A stretch of 64,000 nucleotides of DNA from an uncultured Pelagimonas sp. (lineage in GTDB: Bacteria > Pseudomonadota > Alphaproteobacteria > Rhodobacterales > Rhodobacteraceae). Made by a program: the position numbers and the translations under genes. The notes beneath the pieces are model-generated. The model searched no databases, was not told the DNA's origin, and saw nothing but the letters and a program-made list of their open reading frames with translations. Shown here in pieces: positions 1-9,576 of the stretch; within the stretch, counting starts at the first letter, position 1; the number at the start of each line of letters is the position of its first letter. Where the stretch lies: assembly GCA_947499735.1 (NCBI GenBank), contig CANMPP010000001.1, positions 558,001 through 622,000 on the forward strand, read 5' to 3'.

Positions 1-214
1 GCAAACAAACTGCATCCCAGTCGTCTACATGGTGCGCTCCGACCAAAGGAATAAGAAAGGTAACTTGTTCCGCAGTGACAGGGCTGCGGCTTTTCCGATA
101 GGCCAATGCCGCCTTTTCGGATTCTGCCAGTGGCATCAATGTGGCCAAACCTAATGGAGCTAGGCAGGAAATCAGCCAGCGGCGCAATTTCGGGGTTGCG
201 GGCATCTGTGCCAT
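1..214 (-). CDS. Partial hypothetical protein, N-terminal 71 residues
   Basis: The open frame begins at an ATG ending at 214 and runs off the left edge. An AGGAAGG sits nine bases upstream of the ATG, a good ribosome binding site. The N-terminus is basic (PKLRRW) followed by a hydrophobic stretch of about 18 residues, so it is probably exported or membrane-anchored. I do not recognise the family from the visible part. It lies 23 bases downstream of the DUF2244 gene on the same strand and may be in its operon. Confidence 0.55.
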   Translation of the reverse strand, partial: MAQMPATPKLRRWLISCLAPLGLATLMPLAESEKAALAYRKSRSPVTAEQVTFLIPLVGAHHVDDWDAVCL

Positions 215-237
215 GCGGATCGGCCTTCCTTAACGCA

Positions 238-723
238 TTAGCTGCGGTGCCGTGACAGGGCCGCGCGCAGGTCTTTATGCAATTCTATCCGTTCCTCTTG
301 GCTCAGAAACGCGCCAATCTCAACCTCACGAGATTGATTTTTCAACGTAACATAGTCCGGTACGGGGCCTTCAGATTTATAGAGCGATAATTGGGTCCAA
401 TATGTTGGGGCCTCCCACAACTGATCCTCTTTACGGGCTTGGTGGCGGCTGAGGCGGGTTCGTTCGGGGCAAATTTCCAAGATCTCAAGAATTTGGCGAT
501 CTCGCCCATTGCGTCTGACCGCGACCCAAAAGAGCGCGACGCCACCCATTGAGAATGGCAACAGACCCCAATAGGCTTTGGTGCCTAAAACGGTGATCAA
601 CGGCAAAGTCGAGAAAAAGAAGAACACGCAAACCGCTGTCGCAAAACCGCGCATTGTGAGGGTGTTGTGTGGCCAAAGCTTGCAGATGTCGCAGGTGTCG
701 TTCTGGGTCCATTCGTAGGGCAT
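238..723 (-). CDS. DUF2244 family membrane protein
   Basis: 161 residues. The start is followed by a short cytosolic segment with Cys11 and Cys14 (TCDIC), then two close membrane helices at about residues 25-65, a central RRNGRDRQILEI segment and a charged C-terminal domain. This layout and the W-PHxTLT segment before the first helix are those of DUF2244, an alphaproteobacterial family of unknown function that is often found near cytochrome oxidase genes. Here it lies about 650 bases downstream of ctaD on the same strand, which fits that pattern. No specific role can be read from the sequence. Confidence 0.8.
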   Translation of the reverse strand: MPYEWTQNDTCDICKLWPHNTLTMRGFATAVCVFFFFSTLPLITVLGTKAYWGLLPFSMGGVALFWVAVRRNGRDRQILEILEICPERTRLSRHQARKEDQLWEAPTYWTQLSLYKSEGPVPDYVTLKNQSREVEIGAFLSQEERIELHKDLRAALSRHRS

Positions 724-810
724 GGTACCAGTTTAACGAAATACCGGGGCGAGTCACGTCAGGTTGCTGCGGTATTTGCGCAAAGGATTTAGACTGAATG
801 CTTTTAACGC

Positions 811-1314
811 TTATGCTTTTCGTGTCAGCATTCGGACCAAATGCACAATCAAGCAGGCCGCAAGATAGGCCATAAAGGTTAGCACGGTCAGCACGCTTGC
901 CACTGCCAAGACCACAGTCAAAGAGGTCGGCGATGTCGATAGATTTTGCGCCGCGCTAGCGCCGGAAAATCCTCCGGGAAACATCAACATGCCAGCCTGC
1001 ATTGCGACGATGCAATGGCAAATTGTGATGATCGTGATTGGAATGATTGCTTTAAGATGGGCTTCGATTACGTTGATCCACGTGTAGAGCATCCATGCGA
1101 CAAACATCATAATGCTGATTTGCAACAGATAGGAAAACTGCTCCTGTGCAAGGGCCGCATCCGCAGCCATCCCTGTAAACGTGCCGACCCCAACCACTCC
1201 GGCTGTGATTGCCCAAAAGAGGGAAATCATAAGGGGCAGCGCAGACATTAGGCGCTGCTGCAGCAAAACCGCGATAAGTGGCGAAAGGCATCCAAGGGCA
1301 TATACGTAAATCAT
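811..1314 (-). CDS. Hypothetical four-helix integral membrane protein
   Basis: 167 residues, mostly hydrophobic, with about four predicted membrane helices (roughly residues 3-40, 60-78, 86-112 and 130-160) and short polar links. The ATG has a GAGGG five bases upstream. It lies after the ctaD terminator and before the DUF2244 gene, on the same strand as both. I do not recognise a family, and no catalytic or ligand motif is visible. The even hydrophobic pattern and the ribosome site argue that it is a real gene. Confidence 0.6.
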   Translation of the reverse strand: MIYVYALGCLSPLIAVLLQQRLMSALPLMISLFWAITAGVVGVGTFTGMAADAALAQEQFSYLLQISIMMFVAWMLYTWINVIEAHLKAIIPITIITICHCIVAMQAGMLMFPGGFSGASAAQNLSTSPTSLTVVLAVASVLTVLTFMAYLAACLIVHLVRMLTRKA

Positions 1315-1327
1315 ACAGCCCTCATAA

Positions 1328-1358
1328 TAAAAAGCCCCACCGAATGGCAGGGCTTTTT
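1328..1358 (-). terminator. Rho-independent terminator after ctaD
   Basis: Read on the minus strand, an AAAAAGCCC arm and a GGGCTTTTT arm flank a short loop and end in a T run. It lies 20 bases past the ctaD stop codon and before the ribosome site of the next membrane protein gene. Confidence 0.85.
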
Positions 1359-1377
1359 TGATAATTTATCGTGCAGC

Positions 1378-3048
1378 TTAGTGATGCGCTGGGCCCTTGT
1401 CCCAATCTTCCTGTTTTGGAAGCTGCTCGAACGTGTGCTCAGGCGGTGGAGAGGGCAGGGTCCATTCCAGCGTATCCGCATATTCGTTCCATGGGTTCGG
1501 GGCATCGTTCTTCTCGCCTTTCAGAACGGCAGAGATCACGATGTAGAAGAACAACAGGAATGATGCGAATGAAATCAATGCACCGTAGGACGAGATCGTG
1601 TTGTACAGTTCAAACGCTTCTGGATAATCGATGTAGCGACGTGGCATACCCTGACGGCCCAAGAAGTGCTGCGGGAAGAACGTCACGTTCACACCGATGA
1701 AGAACATCCAGAAATGCACCTTGCCCAAGAATTCATTGTAATTCTTGCCGGTCATCTTCGAGAAGTAGAAATAAACCCCGGAAAAGATACAGAACGCCGC
1801 GCCCATAGACATGGTGTAGTGGAAATGCGCCACAACATAATAGGTGTCATGATATAGGCGATCCACGCCCGCCTGCGATAGGACCACACCTGTTACACCG
1901 CCGATGGTGAACAGGATCAGGAAGCCAAGCGCAAAGAGCATGGGCGTTTTGAATTCAATTGATCCGCCCCACATCGTTGCAATCCATGAGAAGATTTTCA
2001 CACCTGTCGGTACGGCGATCACCATAGTCGCGAGCATGAAATAGCTTTGCTGACGCAAGCTCATACCGACGGTGTACATGTGGTGTGCCCATACGACAAA
2101 GCCCAATGCGCCAATCGCAATGATCGCCCAGACCATCGGTAGATAGCCAAAGACGGGTTTGCGCGAGAACGTCGCGATGACATGGCTGATGATGCCAAAG
2201 CCGGGAACGATCACGATATACACTTCCGGATGGCCAAAGAACCATAGGATGTGTTGATACAGGATCGGGTCGCCGCCGCCTGCTGGATCAAAGAAGGTCG
2301 TGCCAAAATTCCGGTCTGTCAGCAACATGGTGATCGCGCCCGCCAGTACCGGCAGGGACAAAAGAACCAGCCACGCGGTGACAAATACAGACCATGCGAA
2401 CAAGGGCACTTTGAACAATGTCATGCCGGGTGCGCGCATGTTCAGGAAGGTCGTGATAATGTTGATCGCCCCAAGAATGGAGGATGCACCAGAAACGTGG
2501 ACGGCGAAGATCGCCAAATCCATGGAATATCCGCCTTCATTTACGGATAGCGGCGGGTATAGGACCCAACCAACGCCCGAACCCAGCTGGTCATTGCCGC
2601 CCGGGCTAAAGACGGAACAGATCGCCAGTAACGTTCCGCACAGATACATCCAATAGGACAGATTATTAAGTCGCGGGAATGCCATATCTGGCGCCCCGAT
2701 TTGCAGAGGCATGAAATAGTTGCCGAACCCGCCGAAAAGCGCAGGAATAACCACGAAGAACATCATCAGGATGCCGTGTCCTGTGATCATCACGTTCCAA
2801 AGGTGTCCGTTAGGTGTACAGTTTTCGACGGCTGTCGGGATCAGGCGCCAACCTTCCATACACATGTATTGAACGCCAGGATGCATCAGCTCCAGTCGCA
2901 TATAGACGGTGAACATCACCGAGATAAGACCGACAAGTGCGCCGGTTATTAGATAAAGAATCCCGATGTCTTTGTGATTGGTGGACATGAACCAACGGGT
3001 GAAAAAGTCCCGTTCGTCCTCGTGGCCATGAAGTGCTGCTTCAGCCAT
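1378..3048 (-). CDS. ctaD: Cytochrome c oxidase subunit I (aa3 type)
   Basis: 556 residues with the twelve-helix haem-copper oxidase fold. It is the catalytic subunit that reduces O2 to water at the haem a3-CuB site in the inner membrane and pumps protons. Visible landmarks are STNHKDIG near the N-terminus, the CuB motif GHPEVY with the cross-linked His and Tyr, AHHMYTVGM (two further CuB histidines), and [12 protein letters not shown], which carries the haem a and a3 histidines. The length fits proteobacterial CtaD. GAGGAGG lies seven bases before the ATG. The other subunits (ctaC, ctaE) are not in the window, so subunit I is encoded apart from them, as is common in Rhodobacterales. Confidence 0.98.
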   Translation of the reverse strand: MAEAALHGHEDERDFFTRWFMSTNHKDIGILYLITGALVGLISVMFTVYMRLELMHPGVQYMCMEGWRLIPTAVENCTPNGHLWNVMITGHGILMMFFVVIPALFGGFGNYFMPLQIGAPDMAFPRLNNLSYWMYLCGTLLAICSVFSPGGNDQLGSGVGWVLYPPLSVNEGGYSMDLAIFAVHVSGASSILGAINIITTFLNMRAPGMTLFKVPLFAWSVFVTAWLVLLSLPVLAGAITMLLTDRNFGTTFFDPAGGGDPILYQHILWFFGHPEVYIVIVPGFGIISHVIATFSRKPVFGYLPMVWAIIAIGALGFVVWAHHMYTVGMSLRQQSYFMLATMVIAVPTGVKIFSWIATMWGGSIEFKTPMLFALGFLILFTIGGVTGVVLSQAGVDRLYHDTYYVVAHFHYTMSMGAAFCIFSGVYFYFSKMTGKNYNEFLGKVHFWMFFIGVNVTFFPQHFLGRQGMPRRYIDYPEAFELYNTISSYGALISFASFLLFFYIVISAVLKGEKNDAPNPWNEYADTLEWTLPSPPPEHTFEQLPKQEDWDKGPAHH

Positions 3049-3634
3049 TGCCTGCCTCCTCGGTTAGCATTCTGTTCGCAACTCGGAACGTAGAGCTTTT
3101 GACGGCTCTCACCCGTTGTATGAAGGTGTTTTTAGAATGAGTTGGGCCTTGCGGCAATGGGCGTGGACGCCACAGAGGCAAAAAACATGGCCTAATATGT
3201 CTTTTTTTCAAGGCGCGACACAGAAGTTTGATCGTTTTTCATATCTGATCGTTGCTTTAGCGGCCCTAAAACTTTGTGAATATTTGATCGCAAAAGCCAT
3301 AAGAAAGCCGCAATCATGACGGATTTTCGCCGATGGGTTAGGTTGAAATATACGAAAGGGGAGGCGGCTATTCGATTTTTCCCCTAATTTCAACGGCTCA
3401 GGTCGTGTAAAGATAATTTTAACAAATCGAGCGCCGGTTTCATCTGCCAATGACCGGATCGATCTTAACTGTGATCTAACGATACGCCCATTCGAAGTCA
3501 GGAATGCCCGACTTTCTTCGAATGCCACTTTTCACAATATATCGGGCAAGTTTGCGAATTTAATGCTGCTGTCGCGAATTTTGTAAAATAGCTCATTCAG
3601 TTCTGCCACTGACTGGGCCAACCTGGGGAAGCAC
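3049..3634. other. Intergenic region upstream of ctaD
   Basis: 586 bases between the divergent ctaD and DUF1127-like genes, so it should hold both promoters. Open frames exist on both strands (3116-3319 plus, 3208-3528 minus) but neither has a convincing ribosome site or family signature. The plus-strand one ends in a hydrophobic stretch and might encode a 40-residue membrane peptide from the ATG at 3197. A long inverted repeat, GTTGAAAT at 3342-3349 with ATTTCAAC at 3387-3394, encloses a GGGG/CCCC pairing and could form an RNA hairpin. Confidence 0.5.
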
Positions 3635-3844
3635 ATGTTCAATATTGATGTAAAACCATCACCGCGCCCTTTGCTCGCATTTTTGGGCATCGATCGTTTG
3701 TTTGAAACTGAATTTGATCGCCGCCAACGCCAACTGGCCCGCAAAATTGCGCAATACCGTGCGATGGATGACCAAGGTTTGGCGAAATTAGGGATCAAGC
3801 GTGACGAAATCGTCATGCATGTGTTTAAGTCCTTCAAGGCTTAA
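3635..3844 (+). CDS. DUF1127-like small protein
   Basis: 69 residues, rich in Arg and Lys. The C-terminal half ([20 protein letters not shown], then RDEI) resembles the DUF1127 pattern of an Arg-rich helix, LxxLDDxxLxDIGLxR, then DI. DUF1127 proteins are small, and some in Rhodobacter and Agrobacterium bind RNA. GGGGAAG lies upstream of the ATG at a normal distance. The stop overlaps the 3' end of lipB, which runs the other way. The function is unknown, and the DUF1127 assignment is weaker than for the protein at 52744-52968. Confidence 0.6.
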   Translation: MFNIDVKPSPRPLLAFLGIDRLFETEFDRRQRQLARKIAQYRAMDDQGLAKLGIKRDEIVMHVFKSFKA

Positions 3845-4497
3845 ACTCCAAATACGCCTTCAAAGCTGCGTTTTAGGGCGACGTCTAGGTCGCCCATTTC
3901 GACAGGCAGGCCAAGATCAACCAAGCTTGTCACGCCAAACTCTGTTATCCCGCACGGCACAATGCCGTCAAAATGGGTTAGGTCTGGCTCGACATTGATC
4001 GAAATGCCGTGAAAGCTGACCCATTTTCGCAATCGTATTCCGATCGCCGCGATTTTGTCTTCCGCCATTTGACCTGTGATGGTCAACGGTTTGTCCGGTC
4101 TTTCAACCCAAACCCCAACACGGCCGTCACGGATGGCCCCTGTTATGTTGAATTCAGCAAGTGCCGCGATCACCCATTCTTCTAATTGAGCCACGAATTT
4201 TCGTACGTCTTTGCCCCGTTTCGTCAGGTCGAGCATAATATAGGCCACTCGCTGGCCTGGTCCATGATAGGTGTATTGCCCACCGCGTCGTGCTTCAAAA
4301 ACTGGAAAGCGATCAGGGTCTTTGAGGTCAGAAATCTGTGCCGACGTGCCTGCTGTGTACAAAGGGGGATGTTCGATCAGCCAAATGCATTCTGAAGCTT
4401 CCCCTTTGGCAATCGCATCAGCGCGCGTTTCCATAAAGGCAAGCGCCTCTTCATAGCCTGTTAAACCCTCAGACGTAATCCATTCCACCATCAGCAT
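3841..4497 (-). CDS. lipB: Lipoyl(octanoyl) transferase
   Basis: 218 residues, the usual LipB length. It transfers octanoate from octanoyl-ACP to lipoyl domains such as E2 and GcvH, the first step of lipoate cofactor assembly in the cytosol. The signature [13 protein letters not shown] is at about residues 70-82, followed by GVWV. The two catalytic residues are visible as Lys148 in DKIAAIGIR and Cys182 in IVPCGI. An alternative start two codons in (MVEW) cannot be excluded. Its end overlaps the convergent DUF1127-like gene by four bases. lipA is not in the window. Confidence 0.96.
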   Translation of the reverse strand: MLMVEWITSEGLTGYEEALAFMETRADAIAKGEASECIWLIEHPPLYTAGTSAQISDLKDPDRFPVFEARRGGQYTYHGPGQRVAYIMLDLTKRGKDVRKFVAQLEEWVIAALAEFNITGAIRDGRVGVWVERPDKPLTITGQMAEDKIAAIGIRLRKWVSFHGISINVEPDLTHFDGIVPCGITEFGVTSLVDLGLPVEMGDLDVALKRSFEGVFGV

Positions 4498-4707
4498 GCT
4501 CCGGGAAAAATCATCCGGCCTCCTTTGACATGTTGGACATATGCGTGGGGAAACGAAATGTCACGTATATGTGCACAGAAAGCCGCGTTCTGTAGGTCAA
4601 TGGGTGTGATGCCTGTATCTTGGGTGGGAAAAACAGGCGGCACGCATTTTTTCGGCTTCACAAATCATATCAGGCCCGCTATCAGATCCTGCACCAAGCT
4701 AAGGCGT

Positions 4708-4794
4708 GCGGCCGTGGCGGAATTGGTAGACGCGCAGCGTTGAGGTCGCTGTGGGGTAACACCCGTGGAAGTTCGAGTCTTCTCGGCCGCACCA
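4708..4794 (+). tRNA. tRNA-Leu (anticodon GAG)
   Basis: 87 bases including an encoded CCA. The acceptor arms GCGGCCG and CGGCCGC pair fully. The D arm is GCG-GAATTGGTAGA-CGC and the anticodon stem CAGCG/CGCTG holds the loop TTGAGGT, giving GAG. The long variable arm and the T loop TTCGAGT mark a class II leucine tRNA. Confidence 0.95.
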
Positions 4795-5045
4795 ATGCTG
4801 GTTGTATTCATTGGATAAATGTTCCATTTGAATTTATACAGCACACTTTACCCCACATCGTTACTTTGTGTTCCTTCGATGATCTAAGTGACATCCTCAC
4901 TTTGGGTCGGATAGGTAACGCGTTCTGTCAACAGACGGTTTCAGCTGTGTTGCGATTTTGGCAACGCTTCGCTGCTGGAAGGGTTCTTCCCTGAAAAAAT
5001 TGCCTCGCTTAGCATCGTCTTAGCATTACACAGAAAGGCTGAGGC

Positions 5046-5540
5046 ATGTCCGATACGAGCAGCATGATCGAAAAGAAATTGATCTCCATGGGGCTTCAAT
5101 TGCCCGAACCTCCCCGCCCAATCGCAAATTATCTGCCTGCGGTTGAAGTCGGGAACATCCTTTATGTTTCAGGTACGCTCGGCACGATCCGTGATGAAAA
5201 TGATCAGGACATTATGCCGATCAAAGGTAAGCTTGGCGGTGAGTTGACGATTGAGCAGGGATATGAATCGGCAAAACTAATGGCGTTGAACCATTTGGCT
5301 TTGATGAAGAAGGCGATTGGCGATTTGGATCGTATTGAGCGCATCGTGAAGATGGTTGGCTATGTGAATTCTGCGCCTGGCTTTACAGAGGCGCATTTGG
5401 TTCTTAACGGTGCGTCTGACCTCTATGAAGCCGTTCTTGGTTCAGAGCGCGGAAAGCATGCGCGCGCGGCTTTGTTCCAAAACGAATTGGGCCTAGATGC
5501 GCCGATCGAAGCGGAACTTACCGTTCAGTTGAAGTCATAA
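5046..5540 (+). CDS. RidA/YjgF family enamine-imine deaminase
   Basis: 164 residues, the length of the longer YjgF/YER057c/UK114 subgroup. Family members hydrolyse reactive enamine or imine intermediates to ketoacids and ammonia, or act on related substrates, usually as trimers. The motifs LYVSGTLG, ALNHLALMKKAIGDLDRIERIVK and, near the end, HARAALFQNELGLDAPIEAE fit the fold; the conserved Arg is in ARAAL. AAAGGCTGAGG precedes the ATG. The gene is convergent with the LysR regulator next door, and the TRAP transporter and amidase beyond it suggest a shared nitrogen-compound pathway. The substrate cannot be read from sequence. Confidence 0.85.
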   Translation: MSDTSSMIEKKLISMGLQLPEPPRPIANYLPAVEVGNILYVSGTLGTIRDENDQDIMPIKGKLGGELTIEQGYESAKLMALNHLALMKKAIGDLDRIERIVKMVGYVNSAPGFTEAHLVLNGASDLYEAVLGSERGKHARAALFQNELGLDAPIEAELTVQLKS

Positions 5541-5545
5541 ATCAC

Positions 5546-6496
5546 CTAATCAGATGTCCAGAATCTGGATCGGGCGGCTCGTAGGGCTGCCCGATCGCGT
5601 TCTTCCCATGCGTCAAAATGCTTTTCCGCAAACTCGGCAAATAGCTCTGTGGCAGGTGACAGCGCGCGCTGCCGCCTGCGGGCAATAGACAAACGTCGGT
5701 GATCAAATGCGACACATTGCAAGTTTACGGGGACCAACAAACCCTGCGTGAGTTCCGAAAAAACAGCCTGCGCCGGAACAAAAATAACGCAGTTGTTCAA
5801 CATCGCATATCGATGAAGAAACTGTAATTTATTGCTGACTGTACGTGGTGCGACCTTGGCCTTTTCTTTGCGGGCGACACGTTCAATCAGCTGGCTTATG
5901 CCAAAACTACGATCGGGTAGAACATGGTCATAGCCCAATAGGTCTTTTAAATTGATTTCCTGCCCGTTGCTTAAAACGTGATCCGCAGGGACGAAGGCCT
6001 TCAATGGTTGATCGTAATGGGCAAATGCCTCAATCGCGTGATGATTGGAAAAATCGTAAACAAACCCAATATCGGCCTGATATCGATCCAATGCGTCTAT
6101 GGTTTCGTCGCGACTAACGACGACGGTTTCAAATGTGACGTCTGGGTAAAGCGCGTTGAATTCGGTCAAAACGTCGGGAAGAAAATTTTCGGTTATCCCC
6201 TCCACGGTCGCAATGCGGATCTGGCCGCGATGCAATGAGCGCAAGTCGTCAATGTCTGACTGCACCAATTGCAATTGTGCCTCGATTTTCAATCCATGCG
6301 CCCATAACCGTTCGCCCGCTTCTGTCAATCGCACCCCGTCTGAACGTCGATCTAATAGGGTGCAGTCGAGTTCGTGTTCTAATGCGGAAATCTGTCGACT
6401 GACGGCCGAGGCCGCCACATGCAACCTTTCCGATGCTCGTCGGATTGAATTACACTTTGCGACCTCTAGAAAATATTTTAAAGCGTTTAAATTCAT
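5546..6496 (-). CDS. LysR family transcriptional regulator
   Basis: 316 residues from the ATG at 6496, which I chose because MNLNALKYFLEVA is the normal LysR N-terminus; an in-frame extension to 6613 has no family support. The winged helix-turn-helix covers about residues 2-60 (SIRRASERLHVAASAVSRQI), followed by the LysR linker and a periplasmic-binding-like effector domain (about 90-295). It is transcribed away from the DctPQM-amidase genes across about 270 bases, the classic layout for a LysR protein that controls the divergent operon. The effector is likely the TRAP substrate or a product of it. The last 40 residues are Arg/Ala-rich. Confidence 0.9.
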   Translation of the reverse strand: MNLNALKYFLEVAKCNSIRRASERLHVAASAVSRQISALEHELDCTLLDRRSDGVRLTEAGERLWAHGLKIEAQLQLVQSDIDDLRSLHRGQIRIATVEGITENFLPDVLTEFNALYPDVTFETVVVSRDETIDALDRYQADIGFVYDFSNHHAIEAFAHYDQPLKAFVPADHVLSNGQEINLKDLLGYDHVLPDRSFGISQLIERVARKEKAKVAPRTVSNKLQFLHRYAMLNNCVIFVPAQAVFSELTQGLLVPVNLQCVAFDHRRLSIARRRQRALSPATELFAEFAEKHFDAWEERDRAALRAARSRFWTSD

Positions 6497-6766
6497 CTCA
6501 CGAGCCCCTAAATCGCGCTTATTTTTAAGGCGATTTGTTGATATTGCTGTTGCCGATTCGGCAACGCGTACATCGCAAGTTAATGCTACCTCGCCCGAAA
6601 AATGCAATGTCATAGTGATGGTATCGAAAGGGTAAATGCCAAGATAACCTAAAATCTGGCGCTTGCTCCCATGCGCTTATTCCACCGGATAATGCGCCTC
6701 ATGAGCCTAAAAAATATAGACCACAAAGTGGCAAATCATCACTCTGTCCAACACGAGGAACGTCAA

Positions 6767-7744
6767 ATGAAACTCTTTACATTCGCTTCAGCTCTCGCTG
6801 TCTCGGTCGCTATGTCCGGCGCTGCATTTGCCGACACGATCCAATTGCGCCTAGGCCACACAGGTGCGCCAAACCATCATTATCAAACCATTTCTCAAAT
6901 GTTTGCCGACACAGTGAAAGAACGCACTGAAGGCGCCGTTGAAATCACTGTCTATCCAGCAGATCAGCTGGGCAAACAGCTGGAAGCCGTCGAAGGCACC
7001 ATGCTGGGAACGCAGGATATTTTCCTAGTTTCTGATACGGTCTTGTCCAATTGGATCCCAGATATGGGCATCTTGAATCTGCCGTTTCTCTTTTCATCGC
7101 TTGATGATGTGCACGAGGTTTTGGAAGGTCCAGTTGGCGATAAATTGGAGGCCAAAATGGAAGGGTCAGGCGCATTGGTCATCGGCTGGTGGATGGGCGG
7201 TTTGCGCAACATCACCAATAATGTGAAGCCGATCGAACACCCATCCGACCTAGAAGGCGTGAAAATTCGGGTGCCAGAAGGGGAAGTCTTTGTTGAAACG
7301 TTCAAAGCAATGGGCGCGAACCCGGTGGTTATCTCATTCGGTGAACTTTACTCTGCATTGCAGTTGGGCACGGCCGATGCGCAGGAAAACCCACCAGCGC
7401 ACATCCTGACCAAAAAGTTCTACGAAGTTCAGGCCTATACGACAAAATCTGCGCATATCTATTTGGGCTCGCCCCTGATCATGAATGAAGCCAAGCTTAT
7501 GTCGATTCCAGAAGAATACCGTCAGGTGTTGCTGGACACGGCGCAGGAAATGGCCGGTGTGCACCTGAAGATGGTCAACGACCTAGAGGATGGTCAGTGG
7601 GCTGAATTGGCCAAGCTGGGCAACCAGATCAATGATGTTGACACAACACCGTTCCAAGAGGCGACGGCACCTGTGATCGACATGTTCAAAGACAAGCTCG
7701 ACGCTGAGATCATCGAAGAAATTCAAACACAACTTTCTGAATGA
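6767..7744 (+). CDS. TRAP transporter substrate-binding protein (DctP type)
   Basis: 325 residues from the ATG at 6767, preceded by GAGGAA; the upstream in-frame ATG at 6671 would bury the signal peptide. A signal peptide (about 1-22, ending AAFA) directs it to the periplasm. The mature part shows the DctP fold, with LRLGHTGAPNHHYQTISQMF, the hinge motif GGLRNITN, and VRVPEGEVFVETFKAMGANP with the conserved Arg that binds a carboxylate. It starts the dctP-dctQ-dctM-amidase cluster divergent from a LysR gene. The ligand probably carries a carboxylate, but its identity is open. Confidence 0.93.
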   Translation: MKLFTFASALAVSVAMSGAAFADTIQLRLGHTGAPNHHYQTISQMFADTVKERTEGAVEITVYPADQLGKQLEAVEGTMLGTQDIFLVSDTVLSNWIPDMGILNLPFLFSSLDDVHEVLEGPVGDKLEAKMEGSGALVIGWWMGGLRNITNNVKPIEHPSDLEGVKIRVPEGEVFVETFKAMGANPVVISFGELYSALQLGTADAQENPPAHILTKKFYEVQAYTTKSAHIYLGSPLIMNEAKLMSIPEEYRQVLLDTAQEMAGVHLKMVNDLEDGQWAELAKLGNQINDVDTTPFQEATAPVIDMFKDKLDAEIIEEIQTQLSE

Positions 7745-7803
7745 TCTAAACTCAAAAGCAACGCGTGGAACTGCGCGTTGCTTCACTATAGCGAGGGTGT
7801 GAA

Positions 7804-8289
7804 ATGGCGATCCTGAACTGGCTGGAAAACCTGATAAAGATGTTGGCAGGCCTCTGCCTTTTTGCCGTCTTTGCCCTTGTCACTGCACAAGTCGCAAGCC
7901 GGTTTCTATTCAACTTTTCTCTGGCGGCAGCCAGTGAACTGTCCATCTATGCGATGATCTGGTCGGTCTTTCTAGGCGCTGCAGTTGCGTTTCGACAAAA
8001 TGGCCATATCGCAATGGATATCGTGAAAGCACGCTTGCCAAAATCTCTGGATAGATTGGCTGACCTTCTGATCTTTGCCGTTCTTGCGGTTTTCTTATGT
8101 TTGATCATTGTTCAGGGCTATACGCTGTCGGAACGCGCCATGCTTCAAAAATCCCCGGCAGCCGGCATTCCAGTTGGTTACATCGCCTTTGCTATGCCTG
8201 TTGGGTCTATTCTGGCGCTTATCTTTCTGCTCGAAGGGCTGTTTGTTTCGATCCAAGGCGATACGCCATTAGGGGATCAACATGACTGA
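7804..8289 (+). CDS. TRAP transporter small permease (DctQ type)
   Basis: 161 residues with four predicted membrane helices. The motif of a Trp- and Glu-containing first turn, then ASRFLFNFSLAAASELSIYA, is typical of DctQ. The small subunit links the binding protein to the large subunit in sodium-driven TRAP uptake. It follows the binding-protein gene by 59 bases and overlaps dctM by eight bases, so the two membrane genes are translationally coupled. Confidence 0.92.
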   Translation: MAILNWLENLIKMLAGLCLFAVFALVTAQVASRFLFNFSLAAASELSIYAMIWSVFLGAAVAFRQNGHIAMDIVKARLPKSLDRLADLLIFAVLAVFLCLIIVQGYTLSERAMLQKSPAAGIPVGYIAFAMPVGSILALIFLLEGLFVSIQGDTPLGDQHD

Positions 8290-9544
8290 GATCTTATTCC
8301 CCACGCTCTTTGTTTTGCTGTTGCTTGGCGTTCCGGTGGCGTTTTCCCTTGGGATGGCTGCCGTCGTGGCCCTCTATTTTGCCAGCCCGATCCCTTTGTT
8401 GATTTTGCCGCAAAAATTATTCAATGGATTGAATGGGTTTCCTTTTCTGGCGATCCCATTGTTCCTTTTGGCCGGTAACATCATGGCTGCGGCACAAATT
8501 TCCGAACGCTTGGTGAAATTAGCAGGGCTAGGTCTGGGCCGCTATCCCGGTGGTTTGGCGCAAATGTCGACAGGTGCTTCGGCCTTTTTCGGGGCGATTT
8601 CGGGTTCGGCCCCTGCAACGACCTCGGCCATTGGATCGATCCTAATCCCTGCAATGAAGCAGCGTGGGTATCCTGCACCATTTGCCGGGGCTGTTGTGGC
8701 GTCATCGGGCGCTTTGGGCCTGATTATCCCACCCAGCCTGACCATGGTCGTCTATGGAACGATTGCAGATGTTTCTATCGGTGATCTGTTTATTGCAGGC
8801 ATCATACCGGGGGTGGCCATCGCTATGGCGCTGGGTGGTGTGAACTACATTCTTGCAAAGACCTATGACCTGAAAGGTCAAACGCAGGAACCAAGCGTCA
8901 ATAAACGCAAAATCATCGCTGAAAGTGGTTTGGCGTTGATTATGCCTGTGATCATTCTGGGCGGCATTTATGGCGGTGTTTTCACACCCACAGAATCTGC
9001 CGCTGTCGCCTGTCTATATGGTTTGATTGTTGGGCTTTTCGTCTATCGATCCATTTCGTTGACATCGCTGGTTCCGATTTTTGTCGATACAGCGATCAGT
9101 TCGGCCATCGTGATGTATCTTATGGGAACCGCAAATGCGTTTTCCTTCATCATAACAGCAGAGCAGGTCCCCCAAGCCGTTGCGCTATCCATTCTTGACG
9201 TCAGTCGCGACCCGACCCTGATCATGTTTATGATCCTTGCGCTTTTGTTGGTTGCAGGCACGTTCCTCGACAATGTGGCCGCTTTGGTTCTGCTTGTTCC
9301 AACGCTTGGCACATTAATTACGGCGGTTGGTATAGACCCGATCTACTTTGGTGTCTTTACGGTTGTTGCCTTGGCTGTTGGGAACTTTACGCCACCTGTT
9401 GGCCTGAACCTGTTTATAGCGGCACGATTGTCGGGCACACGGATCGAGCATATCTCGAAAAGTGCGTTACCCTATATCTTTGCTTATCTTCTGGTTCTTA
9501 TCGGGATCATTCTGTTTCCCAATATCATCACGCTCTTCGTTTAA
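8282..9544 (+). CDS. TRAP transporter large permease (DctM type)
   Basis: 420 residues with about twelve membrane segments. Family landmarks are FPFLAIPLFLLAGNIM, SGSAPATTSAIGSILIPAM, and GFLIPPSLxxVVYG-like GLIIPPSLTMVVYGTIADVS. DctM is the sodium-coupled transport subunit of the TRAP system in the inner membrane. The ATG lies within the end of dctQ. The amidase gene starts 32 bases after its stop, so uptake and hydrolysis are probably one transcript. Confidence 0.95.
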   Translation: MTEILFPTLFVLLLLGVPVAFSLGMAAVVALYFASPIPLLILPQKLFNGLNGFPFLAIPLFLLAGNIMAAAQISERLVKLAGLGLGRYPGGLAQMSTGASAFFGAISGSAPATTSAIGSILIPAMKQRGYPAPFAGAVVASSGALGLIIPPSLTMVVYGTIADVSIGDLFIAGIIPGVAIAMALGGVNYILAKTYDLKGQTQEPSVNKRKIIAESGLALIMPVIILGGIYGGVFTPTESAAVACLYGLIVGLFVYRSISLTSLVPIFVDTAISSAIVMYLMGTANAFSFIITAEQVPQAVALSILDVSRDPTLIMFMILALLLVAGTFLDNVAALVLLVPTLGTLITAVGIDPIYFGVFTVVALAVGNFTPPVGLNLFIAARLSGTRIEHISKSALPYIFAYLLVLIGIILFPNIITLFV

Positions 9545-9576
9545 GCGACCCTTTCACGACCCCCGGAGTATCACAC

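Noticed and set aside
3116-3528. Two open frames in the ctaD upstream gap
   Set aside because: They overlap on opposite strands, lack ribosome sites at their starts and show no family pattern.
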